Assembly: GCF_038396675.1 (NCBI RefSeq)
Contig: NC_088934.1
Coordinates: forward strand, 46,342,001 to 46,406,000
Source: Hydra vulgaris
Lineage: Eukaryota > Cnidaria > Hydrozoa > Anthoathecata > Hydridae
DNA length: 64,000 nucleotides
Direction: 5' to 3'
Shown: piece by piece, positions 1 to 11,231 of the stretch
How the letters are laid out: the number at the start of each line of letters is the position of its first letter
How positions within the stretch are numbered: position 1 is the stretch's first letter
Notes under the pieces: model-generated
What the model was told of the DNA's origin: nothing
Databases searched by the model: none
The model's input: the letters and a program-made list of their open reading frames with translations, nothing else
Position numbers and translations under genes: made by a program

Positions 1-391
1 CAAGTTGGATTTCTTTAGGGTGCATTTACTAGGGCTCTTTAGCTGTAGTAAAGGCCCACTATAATGGAGAAGGGAAACACTGATAAAAATAAAGTCGAGA
101 CAGATATTTTTAACTCTTCCTTAATATCACATTTAAATAAAAAAAAATTTATTATGAAAACTTTTCCAAACCACACAAACTTTAAAGTTCACTTTCTTTT
201 ACTAACCAATAATCTACTTGAAATAAAAAGCGATTACATTTTACATTAAGAAATAAAACTCAATAAATTTTAGACTAATATTTTCAGTTAAAAATAATAG
301 TAATCTGAAAAAAAAAAGTTCATCTTAAGTTTTTTTATATTATATATTTATTTTTTATGATTTTTTTAGCTGTTGTACCGTTTAACTGAAG
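1..391. other. AT-rich sequence, no gene seen
   Basis: Low-complexity A/T-rich DNA. The only open frame (64-249, +) has no recognisable motif and no coding-like composition. A pyrimidine stretch ending in TTTTTTTAG at about 361-369 could be the splice acceptor in front of the next feature. Confidence 0.4.
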
Positions 392-2230
392 ATGGCAATA
401 AAGTTTAAAAAATTTGCTCTGGCTGAATTTTTCAATGAAAAACAACAACATGTGTACTATTAATGTAATCTGTTTTTCATGGCTGATCAATAAAAGTTTG
501 GTTTATTGGCCAAATCAATTGCAAGCATCTTGCTTTTAGGCTGCCATACGTGAAGCCACGCTTCTAAAAATAACTGGAAGCAGCTGAAAGTAAGAATTTT
601 TTATTATTTTGTTAATTGTCTTATTTACAATATTGTTTTTGTTTGATTAGTTTTAAGTTACATATATGCAAGATGCTAATGATCTAAACAGCTATGCTTA
701 ACGCAAATATAGTAACTGTTCATTGTCTAATATGGTTTCATCTTTTCTTTATATTTTTTTGACAGTTATGAAACTGTTTTAAAACGGATAGAAACGTTAG
801 AGTATACATCAAGCGTTGAAACGGCTGTTGATAGCGATGAAGAAGAATTAACTATTTCTCCAGCTTAAAAGGTTACAAGTTACAAAAAAAGTGACACTGA
901 TGAGATTGTCTATTAGTTTCTCAAAGATTGAAGAAATCTTTAGTGTTTTAGGGTTAAGTGTTTCCCTTTACAGTTTCCCTTTACAGCAATCAAAGTTTTG
1001 CTTGACCATCTCTTTGAATTTATTTGCCGGTTTAAGAGGAAAAAAGATTTTTTAAACCTGGAAGAGAAATTATGGAACAAAGACGCCTTATGAATCGATA
1101 GTATGTATCAGTGAATTGATGTTAGTTAATAGTTTTGGATTTAATACATTAATGAATTTTGGATATAATACATATAAAACATTCATATGATACATATAAG
1201 CAATATGATTCATAATTGATTATAATTATGTTGTACATGAGAATGTTTTATATAAATGCCTATTGCATTTTGTTGTGATTTTTATCTTTTATGCCCAGTT
1301 AAGAATGTATTTCGTGAAGCAATGACTACTAATCTCAGAAATGACATCTTTAGGGTGTACTCACCACAGCTTTTTGCTGTGGTAAATACAACCTATTTTG
1401 GAGAATTTTATACTACTGTGTAATTATAGTCAAGGGTAGGAGAAGCTCACAAACCTGCATGGAATTCTGGATAGTATTCTTCCTGGTCTTATCACTTTAT
1501 AAAAGTTTTATTAAAAAATCAGTCCTAATCTTCAAAAAAGGTTGTCCTCTGGAATTGCATCCATTTGTAACCAATTGCTTTTTCTCTTCCACGATGTTAT
1601 ATTTTAATAACAATATCACATTCTGGAAACCTGTCTAAAACATACACATGTGAGGAGCCATTAAACTTTTATTACAACCAATTATATTACATTTATTTTT
1701 TTATTTTCGATAAACTTTCTTGCATCGGTTGGAGGAGATGGTTACAAACAACTTACAACAGCAATCTTAATACAGCCAAAGAAGTATGTTTGTCAAACTC
1801 AATGTATGGAAGGAAACAAAAACGTCCTGCAAGGTCATTATAGGTAAAACACAATATTTGTATTCTACATCCCATTTCCTTTAATAAACAAATACTTTAG
1901 TAAAAGCTAATTATTTTACAATTTAATGCGTGAAAAATTATATATTTCAAAATTATATTGTGATGATTTAAAAAAAACATTTTGTAGAGTTGTATAGAGT
2001 TTAATAGTTCGTCAATTTTTCAAGTATTTATCGTTGTATTCGTTCAATTTGAAACCGCTACTGACAAAAGTATTAAAGAAAAAATTGGCAGCTTTCTGGC
2101 GGCTGCCATTAATAGAGATGACGGAAGAAAAAATAGAACCATTACTGAGCAACGCCCAATATTGAGCAATGAAATAAGTATCGGCAAAATAATGAATGTC
2201 AATGCCCACTATCTGATAGTGAGAGTATAA
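392..2230 (+). pseudogene. DUF4806-like gene remnant (several exons)
   Basis: Scattered coding blocks on the plus strand resemble proteins of the DUF4806 group, which are common and often repetitive in cnidarians. Exon-like block 1 starts at ATG 392 with a FAxxEF-type opening and, after a frameshift, reads SWLI...VYWP, then stops; a GTAAGA donor follows at about 590. Block 2 (766-868, after a TTTGACAG acceptor) encodes an acidic tail VDSDEEELTISPA and a stop. A block near 1020-1100 (FLNLEEKLWN) fits the helical part of the domain, one near 1770-1850 (YGRKQKR) fits its core, and 2062-2230 (SFLAAAINRDDGRKNR) fits the usual basic C-terminal end. Stops and frameshifts separate all blocks. No function is known for the family; the match is by eye. 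The minus-strand ORF at 2012-2209 is the shadow of the last block. Confidence 0.4.
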
Positions 2231-2521
2231 TACAGTAGTTTATAAATATATATACATATTTTTTTGTGCCTCTATTTAAATAGCATTTATTTTGTTTTGT
2301 TATATTTTGGTTTTGGAGCACTCTATATCTTTTTTTTCATTTGTACCGGTTTTATAAAACTTTAAATAAATTCAATGATTTACAATTTTTTTTTTCTTAA
2401 AGCATGTTTCTATAATCATTGTCATTTTTTTTTTTTTTTTTTTTTTCTCTGTTTTAATATAATATAAGATTTTACAACTTCGTAATATAAAATTTCAATA
2501 AATAAAATAAGTAAAACAGAT

Positions 2522-2580
2522 AGGGGCTCAAAGAAGATGAGGATGACAGTACGTTATCACAATCTTTTCATAGAGCCCCT
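2522..2580 (-). ncRNA. LINE 3' UTR hairpin, copy 1
   Basis: The outer stem is AGGGGCTC/GAGCCCCT (8 bp, perfect). An inner stem AAGAT/ATCTT sits at the same relative place as AAGAC/GTCTT in the copies at 22999, 25692 and 28228. This is probably the RNA structure that the element's reverse transcriptase recognises at its own 3' end. Confidence 0.7.
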
Positions 2581-2824
2581 ATAACAAGATTTCAAAAAAA
2601 TATCGTAATATGTTACAATATGCGTAATAAAATTTCAATAAAATATCGTAATAAAACGCGTATTTCGCTAATAAAATTGATAAGCAACCAACAAAAGTAG
2701 AAATAAAACAAAAACAGATTTATGAGAAATTATTCAAAGTATCATTAACCAAAAACGTTTCTTATATTTTAAAAATTTCTTTTTTTGTTAAAAACTTGAA
2801 TGAACTTAGCGAATTTACCGTACC

Positions 2825-4720
2825 TTAAAATCCTTTTTGAAAAGTATTCCATACTTTTGGACCTCGATATAGAATGCTGTACTCTGAATATTTGTTTATT
2901 ATCCGAGGCAGTTTATATGTGTTGGACATATTCGCTCTAAGATTATAGCTTTCATTTTTATTTATTTTAAACTTGTTATTAAAGCTTATAGGAGAGATAT
3001 TGTGATTATAACGATACATGAAAATTAAATGCTGGTAGATATTTATTTCAAACACATTCATCATTTTCATATCTTTCATTAAGGGCTTAGCGTGTTCACA
3101 CCTATTTTTTGAGTAAATGATTCTGCAGGCATGTTTTTGAAGACTATAAATTTTTTTAATCTTTGCCGCTTGAGTACTTGCCCATGAAATGTTTGCATAG
3201 CTGATGAGGCTATGAATTAGCCCAAAGTAGATTAATTTAAGACTATTTTTATTGACGTAGGAGCGAACTCGATACATCAAACCTATTATTTTGGTGATTT
3301 TTGACTGGATATATATTATATGTGGAAGCCAGGATAATTTTTCATCAACAATGATTCCTAAGAATCTTATATTGGATTGCTTATTTACTAGTTTATCATT
3401 TAGAGATAGGTTAGGCAACTTGAGAGGAAGATTTTCTTCTTGTGTTTTTTTGTGAAATAGTATATACTTTGTTTTCTCAACGTTAAGTGAGAGTTTGTTT
3501 GCCTTAAACCAGTTGTTTACTTTACACAATTCAATATTCATGTCTGCATATAATTTTTTGATATCGTTGTTGGTGAGAAATAAGTTTGTGTCATCTGCAA
3601 ACATGACCGAGTTCATTTTTAAAGATGCATTACAAAAGTCATTTATATATATTAGAAAAAGAAGTGGACCAAGAATCGATCCTTGCGGGACTCCACATAT
3701 GACATTTAATACTCCAGATTGGACATTATTTACATATTGTTTTCTGTTTGTAAGATAGCTTTTAATCCAATAATAAGTTTTATTTATTATTCCGTAATGC
3801 CTTAATTTATCTAATAGAATGCAATGGTCCACTGTATCGAATGCTTTTGATAAATCAAGAAACACTCCTAAAGTAAATTTATTATTTTCAAAACCATTAG
3901 TTATTTGATTTACTATTTCAATGATTGCATGTTCTGTAGAGAGATTTTTTTGAAAGCCAAACTGATTTGGGTAAAAAAAATTGTTTTTAATGAAGTAATC
4001 ATAGATTCTATTATAAACTACACGTTCGAAGAGTTTTGAAAATACAGAAAGTATTGATATAGGCCTGTAGTTTGAAATGTCAGAATGATCATTACATTTG
4101 TATAATGGAATTACTTTTGCCAATTTAAGTACATCCGGAAATATCCCAGAATTTAATGAGAGCTTAAGTATATGAATCAGGGGTCTATTAAGACTGTGTT
4201 TGTTTGCAATAACTATATCACTAGATATCTCATCAAATCCTGGAGCCTTTTTTTTTTTTAAGGAGGCAAAGGCTGCCTCTAATTCTTCATAGCCTAATTC
4301 ATAATCAAGCATGGTAACGTTATTCGTGGTTTTAAGATAGGTTTTAAATGATACAGATGTTGGTACAATTTTATTTACAAGATTAGGACCAATATTTGTA
4401 AAATATTTATTGAATTCTTCTGAAATTAGTTTTTGACAAAATATATCGTTATTTTCAAAAACAATTCGTTTAGGAAGAGAAGGTGAATTTAGTTTTTCTC
4501 TTCCCATTATGAGATTAATGATGGACCATGTTTTTTTGCTATCAAATTTGCATTTGTTAATTTGATTACTGTAATATTTTTTTTTTGCATTTTTAATGAG
4601 ATCTTGATAAAAAAATTTATAATTTTTGTAATTTTTTTCATTATCATTGTTTCTATTTTTCAAAAATTTATTGTAAAGTTTTTTTTTTTTTTTTGAGCAC
4701 TTTAATAACGATTTATCCAT
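2825..4720 (-). CDS. LINE ORF2 reverse transcriptase, N-terminally truncated
   Basis: 631 codons open without a stop. The RT domain is clear: LxKxxKVIPLYK and NYRPISIL (fingers), a GVFLDLSKAFDTVDH motif (about residues 285-300), GVPQGSILGPLLFLIYIND (about 345-365) and the catalytic FADD (about 375). The C-terminal part ends in YRGPKVWN, typical of this LINE group. The N-terminal apurinic endonuclease domain is absent. Coding continues upstream in another frame (about 4720-4815), so the ATG at 4720 is not the native start; a one-base loss near 4716 explains the break. The enzyme would copy element RNA into DNA at a nicked target. It is the longest open frame in the window, which suggests a fairly young insertion. 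Confidence 0.9.
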   Translation of the reverse strand: MDKSLLKCSKKKKKLYNKFLKNRNNDNEKNYKNYKFFYQDLIKNAKKKYYSNQINKCKFDSKKTWSIINLIMGREKLNSPSLPKRIVFENNDIFCQKLISEEFNKYFTNIGPNLVNKIVPTSVSFKTYLKTTNNVTMLDYELGYEELEAAFASLKKKKAPGFDEISSDIVIANKHSLNRPLIHILKLSLNSGIFPDVLKLAKVIPLYKCNDHSDISNYRPISILSVFSKLFERVVYNRIYDYFIKNNFFYPNQFGFQKNLSTEHAIIEIVNQITNGFENNKFTLGVFLDLSKAFDTVDHCILLDKLRHYGIINKTYYWIKSYLTNRKQYVNNVQSGVLNVICGVPQGSILGPLLFLIYINDFCNASLKMNSVMFADDTNLFLTNNDIKKLYADMNIELCKVNNWFKANKLSLNVEKTKYILFHKKTQEENLPLKLPNLSLNDKLVNKQSNIRFLGIIVDEKLSWLPHIIYIQSKITKIIGLMYRVRSYVNKNSLKLIYFGLIHSLISYANISWASTQAAKIKKIYSLQKHACRIIYSKNRCEHAKPLMKDMKMMNVFEINIYQHLIFMYRYNHNISPISFNNKFKINKNESYNLRANMSNTYKLPRIINKYSEYSILYRGPKVWNTFQKGF

Positions 4721-4994
4721 CCACGGTTAGCAATTGCTTTTGACTTAGTTGTTATTATCTCTTTTGGACAGGTTTCATTAAAGTACTCCAAAAATGTACT
4801 TAAAAATCATCTCCTAGACTATAACCTGTTTAACTCAAAAGAATAATGCAGCCTGGTACTATAGTATCCTTTAAACAAGAAAACTGTTATAAATTTTAAT
4901 TATTAAAAATTTGTAGAAAACAAAAGTTTTTATTATTTTTTAATGATAAAAATTTAATCGAAAATACACAAAACATTTGTATATTATTGTAAAC

Positions 4995-5288
4995 TATAAT
5001 ACGCTAATATTAGCCAGTATTATATCCTCATTAAAGGCGCGATATTATTTACAATATTGGCGCAAAATTTTAAACATTATCGCGCCAATATTGCAATGTG
5101 AACATTTTGCCAATATTGGCCAATATCGGCGGTACAATATTGACGCAATATTATACTGCCAATATTGGCTAATGCTGACTTAGCAATATTGGCGTAATAT
5201 TGTACCAATAATATTGGCCAATATCGGCAAAATGTTCACAATGCAATATTGGCGCGATATAGTTTACAATATTGCGCCAATATTGTTT
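4995..5288. repeat. Fold-back element rich in CCAATATTGG
   Basis: The segment consists of many copies of AATATTGG and its complement. The left arm (about 5072-5150) is the reverse complement of the right arm (about 5190-5265) with few mismatches, sharing for example TGTGAACATTTTGCC near 5100 and its complement near 5235. The short palindrome CCAATATTGG recurs throughout. It contains no ORF of note and is probably a miniature inverted-repeat element. Confidence 0.7.
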
Positions 5289-6045
5289 TCTACATGGGTT
5301 TATTAGGCTTATTTATTATTACCAAACCAAAAGCTTTATTACGTGAACCTGTTGAAAATTTGGTTGAATTCCACTTAACTGGCTGAATTTCAAAAATGAA
5401 CTCTAATCTAATAATACTGAAACAATATAAGCAACAAACCTTTTCTCTACTAAGATGCCTAAAACGTTGTAAGAGAATGGTAAGAAGAAGTTGCAAAGCA
5501 AAATGGTAGATAAAGTCTAAATGGTTTAGTTTTGCTTTTTACATAGAGTTGTTAATAGATAGTAAACAAAATTTTAACAAGTTTGTTATTAATACTTGTG
5601 AATTGTGCTTTAAATAAAACTCAAATATGATAAAAGTATAATTTCAAAATAGGTCTTAGCTACCATTTGTTGAAAAGCTATTTTCATTTCAGACATCTTT
5701 GTAAAAACATTATTTGGCATTTTACAGTTATTACAATAAGTTTTTTGTGATTCTTAGTAAGTATTTATAAAGTTTATTTACAATTAAAAGTTATTTATAA
5801 AATTATATTAAAATAATTTACACAATTAAATATTTTAATTAAGAGCTTTTGCAAGATAGTGTTAGGACGTGGTCTTTGTCAGTCATTATGAACTTAAAAT
5901 TTAAAAATTTTGTTCCCAGTTAGTTAATAATTAAAGATGCCGTCTTTTGTACATTATACGTTGGATTTTTGTTATAGATAAAATTTATTAGGCCTTGTGC
6001 CAACTATTTGATTTTTTTATGATAATATCATGTCTTGAATTTGCC
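5289..6045. other. AT-rich sequence, no gene seen
   Basis: The minus-strand ORF at 5290-5496 has no recognisable motif. Nothing else is supported here. Confidence 0.4.
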
Positions 6046-6584
6046 TACTCTCGAGTCTTTAATAAAAGGGGGTGGGGGTGGGGGAAGTTTATTAATTTTT
6101 GCAAAATTTTTCCACCCAGCCTAAGTTTATTAAGTTTAATAATTTTTACTTGTTCTAAAAAAAATATAATTTAGTGAAAATCATCGTTAAAAATTAGAAA
6201 ATAATTATTTCTGTCACTAATAGAAACAAAAACTTTCAGTGTAAACAGGCTTTAAAAATAAAAAATGAGCATTTTGGCTTATTTCTCATCAAAGTATAAA
6301 ACTTATACTAGCATATTAAATTGAAATTATTATAAAACAGCTGATGGAAAATGCACATTTGACTGCAAGTCACACTACAATGAAATAGTTTTGAGCGTGT
6401 TTTATATAAATTAGTTGTGTGGATTTATAAACTGAAATTTTTTTAAAAAAATACTTATGCTGTAACATAAAAAAGATTCCACCCCTTCCTTTTATTAAAC
6501 TCCCTCCCTCGTTTATTAGATCTGGACTAAAATTCCCACCCACCCTTTTATTCCCACTCCCCTTGTATTAAGGACTTGAGAGTA
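6046..6584. mobile_element. MITE with G-rich terminal inverted repeats
   Basis: The left end starts TACTCTCGAGTCTTTAATAA. The right end read on the minus strand starts TACTCTCAAGTCCTTAATAC. Both continue into G-rich sequence; the left carries three G5 runs at 6068-6084. The interior is about 540 bp without coding potential, so it is a non-autonomous DNA transposon. The target duplication is not clear. Confidence 0.55.
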
Positions 6585-6883
6585 CAGAAATCTTGTTTAA
6601 AAATTTATAAGTTGTGTATTATACATTAGCCGAGTATTTAAAAAAAGTATTTTTTGAAATTTGCAAAAATCATTAATTCAGCTTTAGTGACTATTTTAGA
6701 AATGTTATAAGTCCTTTTTTTTAAACATTTCTATAAAATACACTTAATTCGGCCAAAACTAAAAAAAAAAAAAAAAAAAAAAATGGGAGGGGAAGAGGGC
6801 ATAATTTTTTTTTGGGCTTAATCAAAAAATTTCCTGTACATGTCCCTGAATTAAAGATAGCCAATTTTTAAAGATAGTTTTAT

Positions 6884-7370
6884 TTATTTTAAGCCTACGA
6901 ACCTAGCTTCAAACCAATTACCAAAATACTTTAAATGTTCGGATGAATTTTCATGCGATTTCAAATATTCAGTAATGTGTTTCCAGGTATTGATTCCATC
7001 AGTGGCCAATAGTAACAGTGGCCAATGATGATTTAGTTTTATTTGAATAATAAAGTTTACAACAAACACAAAACATTTTATAGGAACTTGATGAATATAG
7101 TAGCCAGGTTTGCAAATAAGATTCACCGTTATTTAATTTTCTGTACAATAATGATTTCGAAAAACAGCGATTGTTATAATCTCACGGAAACTTAATAACA
7201 TTTGTTTGGCGAGATTCTACATCAAATCCTACATACATTATGTGATCACGAATTTTAGAATTAAGGGGAACTGGCCATAGTGCAGGATCATTTATATCTA
7301 TTTGAACGTCACCAGTAGTGGTAGAACTAGGAGACTGAGATGTTGTTTTGAGGCTATTTTCTTCAGGCAC
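6884..7370 (-). pseudogene. hAT transposase fragment, ZMYM1-like N-terminal part
   Basis: Two minus-strand ORFs belong together. The first (7370-7182) has the DPALWP...RDHI block. The second (7126-6884) has WKHITEYLKSHENSSEHL followed by a W..RF motif, the usual end of the TTF-type zinc finger in hAT proteins of the 'zinc finger MYM-type 1-like' group. The cysteines expected between the two blocks are not seen, and stops separate them. The RNase H-like catalytic core is absent, so this is a dead N-terminal piece. The element resembles, but is not continuous with, the hAT gene at the right edge of the window. Confidence 0.65.
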
Positions 7371-8273
7371 GGTCGTTCAAACATAACTCACAAGAGCCAG
7401 GTTATTATACGCAGGCGCGTTGGCATATTTCATATTTAAAGAATTTTCAAAATAGCTGTAAATCTTGGAAACAGAATTAACTTTTCTTAGCAACAATTTT
7501 ATTTGCATTATTTGATTTTATTTTTTAAGTTTATAAATGTTTTTTGAGCTAAATAATAATATTGGTAGTATATTTTTTATAAAAACAACTAAATTTAATA
7601 TGTATATGTATAATTTTACGAATAAAACTGATTTACATTTAAAGTTATTATGCTGTGGTTTGTATATAGTATTGTATATTGTATATTTTCAAAATGATTT
7701 TTCTAAATATTTGAGCGTTAAACTTGTTCAGAATTTTTTTAAAAAGTTTCATAAATCTTAAATGTTTTTATTTTTTTTAACTTATCTCAGGACATAATTT
7801 TTTTTCTTATTCAAAAATCAACATTAAAAGGTTACAATATTTTAATTTATAATTAATTTAAAAAAATTATTTATAGCACAATACTGTCTTTATCTATAAA
7901 ATTGAATTTATTTTTTTTTTATAAAGATTTCTTGGCAAATGTGTATTTAGGTCATCCGCCTCAAAGTCAGTAAAAAATGAGCTTTATGCAAAACCATACC
8001 TTTATGTAAAACTATAAAAATAACCGAAAAAAGTTAAGACTACTATTTTTATTATTTTCAAGTATGATTTTCAATAATATTCTTTCTCAAACGGCTCACT
8101 TTAAAGTGGTTCATAAATACAATTGAAATTTTTATTAAAAGTTTGTTATTTTTTAAATTAAATTTACAAAGCTAAATTATGATTTAAGTTTAGTATTTTA
8201 GTAATTCCAACAAAAATTTTGATTTTAGTTTCATTTTTTATCTAAAAATTATTTGTTAACTTTTTTTCTTTAG
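7371..8273. other. AT-rich sequence, no gene seen
   Basis: The plus ORF at 7537-7761 is made of AT-rich codons without motifs. A pyrimidine tract ending in TTTTTTTCTTTAG lies directly before 8274 and looks like a splice acceptor for the RAG1 N-terminal-like gene. Confidence 0.4.
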
Positions 8274-8969
8274 ATGGATTTGCATATCATAAATTTAAAT
8301 CTCCTTTGCAGAGTTTGTACCCAATTGGAGCCATCCAAAAATATAAAATTGACAAGATATTTTTACATCAAATTAACAGATTTAGAAGGGGTTCATCCTT
8401 CACAAATTTGTTCCAAATGTTACAAAACAATTAACACTGTAATAAAAAGAATGTCATCAACTACTCTGCTTTTATGTACAAAGCGGACACCTCATTGTGA
8501 TGACTGCTATACTTGCCATCAGGTAAAAAAAACTGAGTCAAGGTGTTATTGTTTCAAATTCCCAAATAAGGAATAAAAATAAGTTTATTGGCCGTCCTAG
8601 AATTGGCAAAAAGGTTTGGAATTTTACTATGTTGAGTACTTTAAAGGAAAATATTTTGACATTACACAATTTCGAAATATACAATAACGATTTCTTAAAT
8701 GAATTTAACTCCTACTTACACCTATGCATTTGCAGTTTATGTGGTAAAATACCAAAGCAACCCATATCTTTGAAAAAATGTGAACATCTGTTTTGTTTTT
8801 TCTGTTTAGTGGAGATTATTAAAATTAAGTTCCTTAATGAAACTGCCAAAAATGCCAAAAATGTAATGAACCTTTGATACCCGAAGACTTAGTTACCAGC
8901 AATCAAACAAACTCTCTTATAAAAATGTTGACTGTTGAATGTATTTTATGTAAAAAAAGTTTAATGTAA
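8274..8969 (+). pseudogene. RAG1 N-terminal-like zinc-binding/RING gene, broken
   Basis: Three frames together read like the N-terminal third of vertebrate RAG1. Residues 1-100 (8274-8573) carry CRVC, then [11 protein letters not shown] and CDDCYTC, matching the order of the RAG1 pre-RING cysteine region. After a frameshift near 8573 a basic GRPRIGKK link follows, then a RING finger: [17 protein letters not shown], and after a second frameshift near 8852 [13 protein letters not shown] and CILCKK. A TAA (8967-8969) ends it, with AATAAA overlapping at 8968. The RAG1 RING acts as a ubiquitin ligase in vertebrates. No catalytic core follows. Such free RAG1 N-terminal-like genes are known in some invertebrate transposons. 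The ATG is preceded by a splice acceptor, so an upstream exon may exist. Assignment by motif order is fairly strong; function is not implied. Confidence 0.72.
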
Positions 8970-8994
8970 TAAAAGAATATGTATCAATAAATAA

Positions 8995-10507
8995 TTACTT
9001 TAAAAAATTATTAAAAGTAACTTTAGGTGAAGCCCATAAGTTACTTTTAATAATCTTTATTTTTTCTTTAAAGTATTTACTTATATACAGTACAGATTTT
9101 GCGACATAAGGGTCAGATTTAGCACCTATGCTTTTTTCTTCTACTTCTTTTTTATTTTTAGAATAATCATTGTTATGATCTAAACTACTTTGAGTATTAT
9201 CGGTATTGGTACAAATAACAATTATTCCCTCACCTCCTGTACCGTTATCGCTTTTATTAAAGCGTAATGCATCTTGATCTAACTTACCTGTAGTATCCTG
9301 TTCTTGCGTATCAGGACAGGTGATAGCTTTTAAAAGCTTCCACCTGCACGTTTGATAGATTAAACCTTATATCATCAAGTACAAAATAGTTCTCGCCTGA
9401 GTTATTAGGGCTAGTAACAAACTCAGCTCTAATTTTCATTAAGTAAGTACAATCTTTAACTTTATCAAATTCTAAAATATATTCATTAGGCAAAGATATG
9501 GTGATTTTCCATAAAGACTTATCTTGTCTTTAGGCTAAATCACAGTTATTATTCATTGTACTGTCACCACAGGTAAAAATATTAGCTTTATCTTTGTTAC
9601 CTTGTTTTCTAATGTAAATATTTTTAGCCTTAATAAACCCAAGTTTTTCCAAAGCTTTTATGGATTTTGATATGTCTTTTCGATTGGAAGAAAAAATATC
9701 GGCAATCTCTCTATAAGAAGAAATAAAAGAAAAGTTATAGTAGGGAGCATTATCGGAACTAGCGCAGTAATAGCGTTTTTGTGACATAATTTTTATAGCC
9801 TAATATATAAAAATTAAGCCTCATAACTTTCTGTTTTGTATTTAAGGAAGTATCAGAAGTAATAATTTTTAAGAGATTGTAGTTAATTTTAATAAGTAGG
9901 TTAATTTTAATAGCTTGGTTCTATCTAAATAAGCAAGCTTACACTCGATAGCATTGTTATAAGGCAAATGCTCTCCTGTTTTATCGGGGTATTTTTCGTT
10001 TAAATTATTAAAAACTGAACTAGGTAGAGTGAGAGTAATAACGTTTCTTTTGTTTAAACCTAGTTTATTCTTATTTTTATCAATAAGAAAATATCCTTTT
10101 TTACTAAACTACTTTGCATGGTAAATACTAACGATCTAGAGCAACCGAGACGTACTGCCTAATTTTCGCTCGGTAGAGCACAAAATCTTCTACCGCCTTG
10201 GTTTTATATTAATGACGGCTAAACTATCCGCAAGTATGTAGTAGATTTATTCGTAGCTCGTAAGGTTAGTAGTAGTTAATATAGGGTCTAGAACACAACA
10301 GGTAATTGGAGTATAGGATTTAGTCTCTAAAGGAGATAGAAACTTAATAAGATCAGAGGTGGTATGATTGTGAAAGTTAAAAGGTAATTGATTGTTTACG
10401 GTAAGTGGTTGAGAATTACTTTCGAATAGGGATTAATTTTTGCTTTTTTTGTCCCTGTTATAGGGCTAAAATGCAAAGGATACTTGACTTATTTTATGAA
10501 ATGTCAT
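8995..10507 (-). pseudogene. Plasmid replication-protein-like gene, heavily broken
   Basis: Reading from ATG 10507 leftward, coding sense is kept through several frames. The order is: MTFHKISQVSF; two in-frame stops; a block with LTSYE, one more stop, then IYYILADSL; KAVEDFVLYRAKIRQYVSVALDR in the next frame; MQSSLVKKGYFLIDKNK with a lost A in an A run; NVITLTLPSSVFNNL; then (9787-9530) a winged-helix-like segment SYREIADIFSSNRKDISKSIKALEKLGFI. After a TAA at about 9530 the same frame continues to 9311, and a further frame runs to a stop at 8995-8997. The helix-turn-helix segment and the place beside parA suggest a plasmid initiator or related replication protein. It could also be two genes (10507-9863 and 9787-8995). 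Function is inferred from context. Confidence 0.45.
9007..9054 (-). terminator. Rho-independent-like hairpin
   Basis: A perfect 17-bp inverted repeat (9007-9023 / 9038-9054) with a 14-nt loop. On the minus strand it is followed directly by TTTTTT, the layout of an intrinsic terminator at the end of the bacterial gene block. The stem is AT-rich, so strength would be modest. The reading frame of the gene above runs through it, which weakens the call. Confidence 0.4.
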
Positions 10508-10626
10508 ATCATTCTACTTATAAGTAAGAATCCCGCAAAAGATCATCTTATATCAAAGAATAAAAATGGGTGTTAACCTTTGTGTTCTTAGCGCCTTTTT
10601 TTTATTAATAACTGAAGGTGACGTTA

Positions 10627-11131
10627 TCATTTATTTAAACTATTGTCTATATATTTTTTAAAGAATATAGAAAATGGGTTGTGGAGCTCTATATTGTTTT
10701 TTAAAAGAAAGTTTTTTATTTCAATTATAAGTAATTTGTCTAATTGTTTTACGTTTTTTTGATTAATAATAGATTCTGCTCTTACAATAATATCTTTATC
10801 AACTTTGATTATTTGTGCTAATTGATATTGACTTAATTTGCCGCGCTCCTTTCATCTGAAAACGCGAAAGTGTAGTTAAATCATTTAGACCTACATCATA
10901 TATTCTTTCTTTTGGAAGAAGGCGAATCATATATTCATTAGGAAACGTAAAAGAATTATTATTAAATAAATCTATTATAGCTGCACTATGTTTAAAAAAA
11001 AAGTCTCTTGTTTTTCCTAGTTCAGCTTTACTAACGGTGGCTTTACTCACTTTAAGAAGTTTAGCAACATCTCTAACACCTAAGTCTAGAACATTTCTGG
11101 CCGAGCGTTGATATGTTATATTATTTGTCAT
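10627..11131 (-). pseudogene. Helix-turn-helix DNA-binding gene of the plasmid block
   Basis: From ATG 11131 the protein carries LGVRDVAKLLKVSKATVSKAELGKT at about residues 17-41, a helix-turn-helix of the Xre/ParB-like kind. The ORF ends early at 10799, but an overlapping frame continues with KLSQYQLAQIIKVDKDIIVRAE, a second HTH-like segment, and stops at 10627-10629. A frameshift near 10850 therefore splits one protein of about 165 residues. It sits between the partition genes and the replication-like gene, as expected for a plasmid maintenance regulator. It is not assigned to a named family. Confidence 0.5.
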
Positions 11132-11231
11132 TGATTATGTTTGTTTTGGATATGAGTTTAGAGATATATAAATACCATACTTTTTAAACAATAAGTACCT
11201 AGATTAATGTCATATAGAATAAGTAATACAT

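Larger units (their letters stand above)
2425..4815 (-). mobile_element. 5'-truncated non-LTR retrotransposon (LINE), copy 1
   Basis: The copy lies on the minus strand. Its poly(A) tail appears as 22 T at 2425-2446, preceded in element sense by a 3' UTR with a conserved hairpin (2522-2580) and by reverse transcriptase coding sequence. Coding similarity continues beyond the ORF start at 4720, in another frame, to about 4815 (FLEYFNETCPKEI...), then stops. The endonuclease and ORF1 are missing, as expected from incomplete target-primed reverse transcription. Confidence 0.85.

Noticed and set aside
2012-2209. Minus-strand ORF of 65 codons
   Set aside because: It overlaps the C-terminal block of the plus-strand DUF4806-like gene, which explains its open frame.
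6068-6084. G-quadruplex regulatory element
   Set aside because: Only three G5 runs with 1-nt links; they belong to the MITE terminal repeat and no gene is nearby to regulate.
9530-9787. A eukaryotic transcription factor with winged helix
   Set aside because: Intronless, in line with parA and other prokaryotic-type genes on the same strand, and resembles replication or regulator helices of plasmids.
9311-10507. Alternative genetic code (stop reassigned) in the bacterial block
   Set aside because: Reading TAA/TAG as glutamine would join some frames, but true frameshifts and the missing parA N-terminus remain. Ordinary decay explains everything.
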